Origin: a bacterium
GTDB lineage: Bacteria > Lindowbacteria > 2-12-FULL-62-27
Length of the DNA stretch: 35,675 nt
Assembly: GCA_016202645.1 (NCBI GenBank)
Contig: JACQOF010000022.1
Location: 1 to 35,675, forward strand
Reading direction: 5' to 3'
In this document: positions 30,448 to 35,675 of the stretch, piece after piece
How the letters are laid out: every line of letters starts with the position of its first letter
Numbering within the stretch: the first letter of the stretch is position 1
Made by a program: the position numbers and the translations under genes
Notes under the pieces: generated by a model
What the model was told of the DNA's origin: nothing
The model's database searches: none
The model's input: only the letters and a program-made list of their open reading frames with translations

Positions 30448-32741
30448 GAGACGGTGGCCCCTTTCGATAGTCGGATGTCCTCCAAGACCAGCTGGAGGTC
30501 GGTTCGGCCGCGCCATTCGTTTTTGGAAAGTTCGAACACGGCGTCGATCCGGCCGCGCAGGTCGTCCGCGCGGGCGCCCATGCTCCATCCGACAGCGGTC
30601 ACGCCCCGGCGGGCGTCCTTGCCGATCTTCAGGCGCAGGTGCTGCTGCGCGTCGCCCATGCGGCGGACTTCGGCGAGAGGCGCGTCGAACAGGCCGAATT
30701 TCGGAAAGGGATTGCCCTTGCCGAAGGGTTCGAGGATCGCTATGTCTTCGAGGGTCTCGATGGTGAGAGATTCGGCCGACAGCTCGGCCTCGATGTCGAT
30801 CGAAGGCTGAGGCATGACGTGGAGCCGGGCGGCGGTTTCTTTTTTTAGACGTTCGAAAAACGCCGGGATGTTGTCGGGATGGACCGTGACGCCGACGGCC
30901 TGGTGGTGCCCGCCGTACTTGACCAGAAGGTCCGCGCAGGGATCGACGACTTCGAGGAGATTGAGGGATTCGACCGACCGGCCTGTGCCGACGCCCATGC
31001 CGTCTTCGACGAGGATGATCATGATGGGCCGGCCGTAGGCGTTCTTGATCCGGGAGGCGATGATGCCCGTCACGCCGTGCGGGACGCCCTCGACGGAAAG
31101 ACAGAGGATGCGGTCGCGCGCGAGGTCGTTTTGCAGGGGGACGAGGTCGTTCAGCCGGCCGAAATTATTTTTGACGAGTGCTTTGCGCTCCTCGTTCATC
31201 CGGACCAGGTCTTCGGCGAGTTTCTCCGCGGCTTTGGAATCCGACACGGTCAGGAGGTTCAGAGCGGGCCGCGCGTCGCCAAGCCTGCCGGGCGCGTTGA
31301 GGAGCGGTCCGAGGAGAAACGCGAGGTCCTTGCCGTTCGGCGCTGGAAGCTCCAGGCGTTCGAGTAGTTTTTTAAGTCCGAGCGGCGGGGAGTCCTTGAG
31401 AAGGCGCAGACCCTCGGCGACGATGGCCCGGTTTTCGCCCGTGAGGGGCATCATGTCGGCGACGGCGGCGAGGGCCGCAAGCGGGATGAAACGGTCATAG
31501 AACAGATTCTGTTCGACGTCCTGCCGGTCGAGGAGATGATAAAAAATATCGGCGGCGGCCTGCGCGTCCGGCAGGGCGCGGTGGGCATCCGTGAGTTCAA
31601 TCTCCAGTTCCGCCGCGACGCCGCCGAGGGTGCGGCTCGAAAGGCCGGGCAGGGACGTCAACGCGAGGGTCATGACGTCTTCGACCGGATGTTCGAGTTT
31701 GACGTTGAGATTGCGCGCCAGTTCCGCCGCGAGAAATCCGCGGTCGAACCCGACATTGTATCCGACCAGGATCGTCCCGGGCTCGGCGATGAACTCCTGG
31801 AAATTCCGCAGGGTCTCGCGGCGGTCGAGGCCCTGTTCCCCGAGAAGCTCGTTTGTGATCCCGGTGATCCTGCGGATTTCGTCCGGGATCGGCCCGGACG
31901 GTTTCAGGAGACGGGAAAATTCGGCGGTCTTGACGCCGTTGCGGTATTTCACCGCGCCGATCTCGATGACTTCGTGGACGTCCTTCGAAAGACCCGTCGT
32001 CTCGACGTCCAGAAACACCAGGGGACGGTCGGCGTATGGGGACTTCGACGCGAACAGCGCCATCGCAAGCTTGAACGCGACGCCGGCGCCGGACAGATGC
32101 TTGAACGGATACGGCTCGCCGGGAATGCCCGGATGCAGGATCGCGCAGGCGGCCGGAATGGTTTCCTTGTGCTGGTGATGGTCGGCGATGATGACGTCCA
32201 TCCCGCCGGCGTTGGCTTCGGCCACACGGTCGATTTCGCAGATGCCGGTGTCGACCGTGATTCCCAGCGTATACCCGTCGGCGAGCGCGCGCCCCATCAC
32301 GTCCGGATGCACGCCGTATCCTTCGCCGCCCAGCGGGATGTGGCTGTCGACGGATGCGCCGAATGCCTGGAGAGCAATGCGGAGGATGGCGGTGCCGGAA
32401 ACCCCGTCGACGTCGCGGTCGCCGAAGATGAATATTTTTTCTTTGGCGTCGATCGCGCGGCGGATCCGCGCGACGGCCTTCTCCATCTGGCTGAAAAGAT
32501 GCGGCCGGAAAAGCTGGGAACGGGAGGGATTGAGAAACGGGCTCACGTCTTCCGGCGACCGGACTCCGCGGTTGACGAGCATTCGGGCGATGAGGGGGCT
32601 CATTTCGAATTCATCCATCAGACGCCGTTCGGCCGCGGGATCGCCCGGCGCCACGCGCCAGACGGCTTCCGGAGGAGAAGCGGTCAGGCCGTTCGCATCG
32701 GTTTGACCGTCGATGCCGGGTTCTACTTCAAGATTTGCCAT
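30444..32741 (-). CDS. recJ: RecJ exonuclease with inserted DnaQ-type exonuclease domain
   Basis: A 765-aa protein. RecJ motifs frame it: GDRDVDG (107-113, normally DYDADG), TVDTG (162-166), DHH (187-189), ADMMPLTGENR (429-438), LGPLLNAPGRLGDA (477-490) and GGHHQAVG (610-617). Between the DHH half and the ADMMPL segment sits a complete DEDDh 3'-5' exonuclease domain, residues about 238-405, with D245 and E247 in LDVETTG, D333 in GYNVGFDRGF, H387 and D392 in HRALPDAQ. RecJ degrades single-stranded DNA 5'-3' in recombination and repair; the insert should give 3'-5' activity. The ATG has AAGGA upstream and overlaps deoA by 19 bases. Confidence 0.92.
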   Translation of the reverse strand: MANLEVEPGIDGQTDANGLTASPPEAVWRVAPGDPAAERRLMDEFEMSPLIARMLVNRGVRSPEDVSPFLNPSRSQLFRPHLFSQMEKAVARIRRAIDAKEKIFIFGDRDVDGVSGTAILRIALQAFGASVDSHIPLGGEGYGVHPDVMGRALADGYTLGITVDTGICEIDRVAEANAGGMDVIIADHHQHKETIPAACAILHPGIPGEPYPFKHLSGAGVAFKLAMALFASKSPYADRPLVFLDVETTGLSKDVHEVIEIGAVKYRNGVKTAEFSRLLKPSGPIPDEIRRITGITNELLGEQGLDRRETLRNFQEFIAEPGTILVGYNVGFDRGFLAAELARNLNVKLEHPVEDVMTLALTSLPGLSSRTLGGVAAELEIELTDAHRALPDAQAAADIFYHLLDRQDVEQNLFYDRFIPLAALAAVADMMPLTGENRAIVAEGLRLLKDSPPLGLKKLLERLELPAPNGKDLAFLLGPLLNAPGRLGDARPALNLLTVSDSKAAEKLAEDLVRMNEERKALVKNNFGRLNDLVPLQNDLARDRILCLSVEGVPHGVTGIIASRIKNAYGRPIMIILVEDGMGVGTGRSVESLNLLEVVDPCADLLVKYGGHHQAVGVTVHPDNIPAFFERLKKETAARLHVMPQPSIDIEAELSAESLTIETLEDIAILEPFGKGNPFPKFGLFDAPLAEVRRMGDAQQHLRLKIGKDARRGVTAVGWSMGARADDLRGRIDAVFELSKNEWRGRTDLQLVLEDIRLSKGATVS

Positions 32742-34030
32742 ATCAATTTCCTTTTTTTCGGCTGGCCCGCGCCGATTTTCAGGGCGCCGAGATATCGCTC
32801 GCGAGCGGGGGGGAGGCGGGAGGCGTCATTGGCGTAGAGATACGCGAGGGTCTCTCCCTTTTTGACCCGGTCTCCGACTTTTTTGGCGAGCAGAATTCCG
32901 GCTGCCGGATCGATGACGTCTTCGGAACGCGTCCGGCCGGCGCCCAGCATCAGCGACGCGACGCCAACGTCCCGGGCGGCCAGTTTCTGGATGGTTCCCG
33001 TGCGGGGTGACTTGACGGCCTCAACATATTTGGACGCCGGCAAACCGCCGGACTGGCCGATCACGCGGGCGTCCCCGCCCTGCGCCTCGACCATCTCGGC
33101 GAATTTCCGTTTCGCACGGCCGTCCGACAGCGCCGCCGCGATGGCCTTCCGGCCGTCCGCCGCGGATTTGGTTTTGCCGGCGAGCCGGAGCATTTCGCCG
33201 CCGAAGACCACCACGAGTTCGCGCAAATCAGCCGGGCCGGCGCCGGACAGGCAGTCAATCGTCTCGCGGATTTCCAGGGCGTTCCCGACCGCCAAGCCCA
33301 GAGGCTGGTCCATGTCGGTGATGAACGCCACCGCCTCGCGCCCCGCCTCCCTGCAGATGCCCAGCATCTCCACGGCCAGGCGCTTCGAGTCGGCCATCTC
33401 GCGCATGAAGGCGCCGTCGCCGGTCTTGACGTCGAGCACGAGCGATTCCGGGCCGGCCGCCAGTTTTTTCGAAAGGATGCTGGCGGCGATCAGCGGGATG
33501 CAGTCGACGGTGGCGGTCACGTCCCTGAGGGAATACATTTTTTTGTCGGCGGGCGCGATTCGGTCGGTCTGGCCGATGATCGCGCAGCCGACCCGGTCGA
33601 GCACGCCGAGAAATTCCTCCTTCGTGAGCCGAGTCCGGAACCCGGGAATCGACTCGAGCTTATCGAGGGTCCCGCCGGTGTGGCCGAGGCCCCGGCCGGA
33701 CATCATCGGCACCGGTACCCCGAAGGCGGCCACGGCGGGCGCGAGCGGAAGGGACACTTTGTCGCCGACGCCGCCGGTGGAGTGCTTGTCGGCGGTGCGG
33801 ACTTTGAAGCGGCCGCGCAGGTCGAGGGACTCGCCGGAGTCCATCATCGATTGGGTGAGGGCGGCGGTCTCGGTTTTGTCCATTCCGCGAAAGTAGACCG
33901 CCATGAGGAAGGCCGACATCTGGTAGTCCGGGAGGCCGCCGCGGGTGTAGCTGTCGACGAGAAAGCGGATCTCGTCCGGCGTGAGGCGGCCGCCGTTGCG
34001 TTTTTTGAAAATCAGTTCGTACGGAATCAA
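32723..34030 (-). CDS. deoA: Pyrimidine-nucleoside/thymidine phosphorylase
   Basis: Phosphorylase of the thymidine/pyrimidine family, 435 aa, which releases thymine or uracil and (deoxy)ribose-1-phosphate. Conserved segments are KKRNGGRLTPDEI, DKHSTGGVGDKVSLPLAP, the signature SGRGLGHTGGTLDKLESIPG, and SLRDVTATVDCIPLIAASILSKK and DVKTGDGAF. The start is a TTG at 34030 overlapping the PNP stop as TTGA, which matches the family's usual first residues; the frame is open further upstream inside the PNP gene. Whether it prefers thymidine or also uridine cannot be told, so deoA versus pdp is open. Confidence 0.94.
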   Translation of the reverse strand: MIPYELIFKKRNGGRLTPDEIRFLVDSYTRGGLPDYQMSAFLMAVYFRGMDKTETAALTQSMMDSGESLDLRGRFKVRTADKHSTGGVGDKVSLPLAPAVAAFGVPVPMMSGRGLGHTGGTLDKLESIPGFRTRLTKEEFLGVLDRVGCAIIGQTDRIAPADKKMYSLRDVTATVDCIPLIAASILSKKLAAGPESLVLDVKTGDGAFMREMADSKRLAVEMLGICREAGREAVAFITDMDQPLGLAVGNALEIRETIDCLSGAGPADLRELVVVFGGEMLRLAGKTKSAADGRKAIAAALSDGRAKRKFAEMVEAQGGDARVIGQSGGLPASKYVEAVKSPRTGTIQKLAARDVGVASLMLGAGRTRSEDVIDPAAGILLAKKVGDRVKKGETLAYLYANDASRLPPARERYLGALKIGAGQPKKRKLIWQILK

Positions 34031-34881
34031 ACGGGTTTCGGTACGTCGGACCAGAGGGATTTTTTGCGGAAGATTTCCAGCAGGATTTCCTTGACGAGGC
34101 CTTGGAAAACCTTTCCCACGCGCGCGGCGGTCTCGATGACTTCCTTGTGGGACAGCGCCTCCTTCGAAACGCCGGCGGCGAGGTTCGACACGCAGGAAAT
34201 CCCGAGGCACCGCATGCCCATGTGGCGGCCGGCCTGAATTTCCGGGACGGTCGACATCCCGACCGTGTCCGCGCCGAGGGTCCGGAGCATCCGGATTTCG
34301 GCGGGGGTCTCGTAGCTCGGGCCGGGACAGGCGGCGTAGACTCCTTCGTGAAGATGGATCTTGAGTTTTTTGCCGGCCGAGTGCGCGAGCGCCAGAAGAT
34401 CCGGATCGTAGGCGCGGCTCATGTCGTAGAACCGCGGGCCGAGCCTGTCCGGGTTTTGCCCGCGGAGGGGATGGTCGCCGAGAAAATTGAGGTGGTCCCG
34501 GATGAGGACGAGATCGCCGGGCTTGTAGGATTTGTTGATGCCGCCGACGGCGTTCGACGTGATGAGGACGTTCGCTCCGAGAAGTTTCATGAGCTGGATG
34601 CCGAAGACGACTTTCGACATCGGATGGCCTTCGTAATAGTGCACCCGGCCCTGCATGGCCACCAGCGGAAGGCCGGAAAGATTTCCGAAAACGAGATTGC
34701 CGGCGTGGCCGGCGACCCGCGCATGCGGGAAATCGGGAATGTCGCGGTAGGGGACCGCGCGGCGTTGATCGAAGGAATCGGCGAGATCGCCGAGACCCGA
34801 CCCGAGGACCAGCGCGACTTTGGGCTCGAAAGATTTCACAACCCGCCGGAGAAACTTGAGGGCGGTCAGGTGCTCAATCAT
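34027..34881 (-). CDS. Purine nucleoside phosphorylase
   Basis: Trimeric-type purine nucleoside phosphorylase (PNP-I, punA/deoD-like), 284 aa, which splits inosine or guanosine with phosphate. Phosphate loop GSGLG (27-31), GRVHYYEGHPM, LITSNAVGGIN and the signature GVYAACPGPSYETPAEIRMLRTLGADTVGMSTVPE are all intact. It is the first gene of the salvage cluster and overlaps deoA by four bases. The 114 bases upstream carry the second copy of the palindromic repeat. Confidence 0.95.
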   Translation of the reverse strand: MIEHLTALKFLRRVVKSFEPKVALVLGSGLGDLADSFDQRRAVPYRDIPDFPHARVAGHAGNLVFGNLSGLPLVAMQGRVHYYEGHPMSKVVFGIQLMKLLGANVLITSNAVGGINKSYKPGDLVLIRDHLNFLGDHPLRGQNPDRLGPRFYDMSRAYDPDLLALAHSAGKKLKIHLHEGVYAACPGPSYETPAEIRMLRTLGADTVGMSTVPEIQAGRHMGMRCLGISCVSNLAAGVSKEALSHKEVIETAARVGKVFQGLVKEILLEIFRKKSLWSDVPKPV

Positions 34882-34892
34882 TTGGCACCGCC

Positions 34893-34949
34893 GTCATTCC
34901 CGCGAAAGCGGGAATCCAGACACTGGATCCCCGCTTTCGCGGGGATGAC
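34893..34949. repeat. CATTCCCGCGAAAGCGGG palindromic repeat, copy 2
   Basis: A 27-base inverted repeat (34893-34919 with 34923-34949) with two mismatches and a three-base loop. Its left arm matches copy 1 at 29212-29239. The right-hand flank (about 34950-34970) has a further partial CGCGGGGATGA copy. It lies between uvrA and the purine nucleoside phosphorylase. Confidence 0.9.
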
Positions 34950-34995
34950 AAACGTCGCGGGGATGAAAACGCAAAGGTGATTCTGGCGCGCCTCA

Positions 34996-35675
34996 TCACG
35001 AGGCCAGCGCCATGACGGAGGTGTCGGGGGGTCGGGCGGTCAAACCGGAGAACCAGCGGGCAAGAAACATTCCGGTGTGCGAGTGGGGGTGGCGGGCGAG
35101 GTCGCGGGCAGGGCCCGCGAAAACCAGTTCGCCGCCGCGGTCGCCGCCTTCCGGGCCGAGATCGATGACCCAGTCGGCGTTGCCGATGACGTCGAGATTG
35201 TGCTCGATGACGACGACGGTGTTGCCGGCCGAAACCAGCCGCCGCAGGACTTTCACGAGCTGTTCCACGTCCGCGAAGTGCAGGCCGGTGGTCGGCTCGT
35301 CCAGAAGATACATCGTGCTCTGGGTCTCGGGCCGGCCCAGCTCCGCGGCAAGCTTCACGCGCTGGGCTTCGCCGCCCGAAAGGGTCGTCGCGCTCTGGCC
35401 GAGCCGGAGATACCCGAGGCCGACGTCCTTGAGTAGCTTGAGCCGCCGCATGATCTGCGGGTGGCGGGCGAAAAACCGGTAGGCTTCGTCGATCGGCATG
35501 TCCAGAACGTCGGCGATGTTTTTGTCATGATATTTGATGTCGAGGGTGGCCGAATTGTACCGGCGGCCCTGACAGGCGTCGCACCGGACGTAGAGGTCGG
35601 CGAGAAACTGCATTTCGATCCGGATCATTCCGTCGCCCTCGCACCGCTCACAGCGGCCGCCGGAAACATTGAAGC
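34996..35675 (-). CDS. uvrA: UvrA excinuclease ATPase, C-terminal part (partial)
   Basis: The C-terminal 226 residues of UvrA; the gene runs off the right edge, so the start is not visible. The UvrA zinc finger ([14 protein letters not shown] then CDACQGRRY) is followed by the ABC signature [17 protein letters not shown], Walker [17 protein letters not shown], the H-loop [24 protein letters not shown] and the usual last stretch. UvrA loads UvrB at damaged DNA in nucleotide excision repair. The end is slightly longer than the standard GGE...G ending, with [13 protein letters not shown]. It is 114 bases upstream of the salvage cluster, on the same strand. Confidence 0.96.
   Translation of the reverse strand, partial: FNVSGGRCERCEGDGMIRIEMQFLADLYVRCDACQGRRYNSATLDIKYHDKNIADVLDMPIDEAYRFFARHPQIMRRLKLLKDVGLGYLRLGQSATTLSGGEAQRVKLAAELGRPETQSTMYLLDEPTTGLHFADVEQLVKVLRRLVSAGNTVVVIEHNLDVIGNADWVIDLGPEGGDRGGELVFAGPARDLARHPHSHTGMFLARWFSGLTARPPDTSVMALAS

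Noticed and set aside
26149-32837. Long open frames on the + strand opposite the salvage genes (up to about 500 codons)
   Set aside because: They lie antisense to genes with clear motifs, have no recognisable domains and are Asp/Gly/Arg-rich, as expected from high-GC third-position bias.

Overview
The window is a high-GC (about 60% by eye), densely packed bacterial segment. The organism has Gram-negative surface features: a heptosyltransferase-family GT9, a DUF115 protein and a surface-glycan operon. It also has a heme A/heme O assembly block, which implies an aa3-type (heme-copper) terminal oxidase, and an aerobic-looking set of small oxidoreductase and DoxX genes. The gene order trpF-trpB-trpA-...-accD-folC recalls Desulfobacterota, Nitrospirota and NC10-like lineages, but nothing here fixes the phylum. 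I would call it an uncultivated, MAG-type Gram-negative bacterium of uncertain affiliation. TTG starts and 1-4 nt stop/start overlaps (ATGA, TTGA, TAATG) are frequent. I recognised no rRNA, tRNA, CRISPR array or transposase gene.

Layout on the + strand: (1) 152-1282, an AAA/DUF4143 ATPase; (2) 1491-4952, a set of small genes: pirin, PPOX-class flavoprotein, DoxX, SRPBCC, a five-Asp-box BNR protein and a MoaD/ThiS-like protein; (3) 5060-8236, a terminal-oxidase assembly block: cupredoxin-like lipoprotein, a 59-aa protein resembling only the membrane hairpin of oxidase subunit II, CtaA, CtaB and DUF420; then an AT-richer gap holding a 31-aa membrane microprotein with a perfect Shine-Dalgarno; (4) 8714-16989, trpF-trpB-trpA, a secreted dienelactone-hydrolase-like protein with an extra C-terminal domain, accD, folC, a SpoIID/LytB protein and a membrane-anchored alpha/beta hydrolase; (5) 17096-26049, a nine-kilobase glycan operon: GT9, DUF115, two GT4s, a GT-methyltransferase fusion, a two-domain alpha/beta hydrolase and a NodU/CmcH-type carbamoyltransferase. 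All its junctions are ATGA overlaps except one.

On the - strand, converging on it, lies a nucleic-acid and nucleoside salvage cluster (26062-34881). In transcription order it is purine nucleoside phosphorylase, pyrimidine/thymidine phosphorylase, a RecJ nuclease with a complete DnaQ-type 3'-5' exonuclease domain inserted in it, DUF3006, MTA phosphorylase, adenosine deaminase, cytidine deaminase, an unrecognised 145-aa protein and a Grc3/Clp1-type P-loop polynucleotide kinase. A partial uvrA lies upstream at the window edge. The combination of a dual-polarity nuclease, an end-processing kinase, three phosphorylases and two deaminases is the strongest candidate here for an undescribed functional unit.

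The window also carries at least four families of palindromic, REP/MITE-like elements. They sit at trpA/hydrolase, at a gene junction of the glycan operon (where the element supplies both the upstream stop and the downstream start), inside a coding sequence in frame, and twice in the salvage cluster. A GGATTTA heptamer array precedes the glycan operon.
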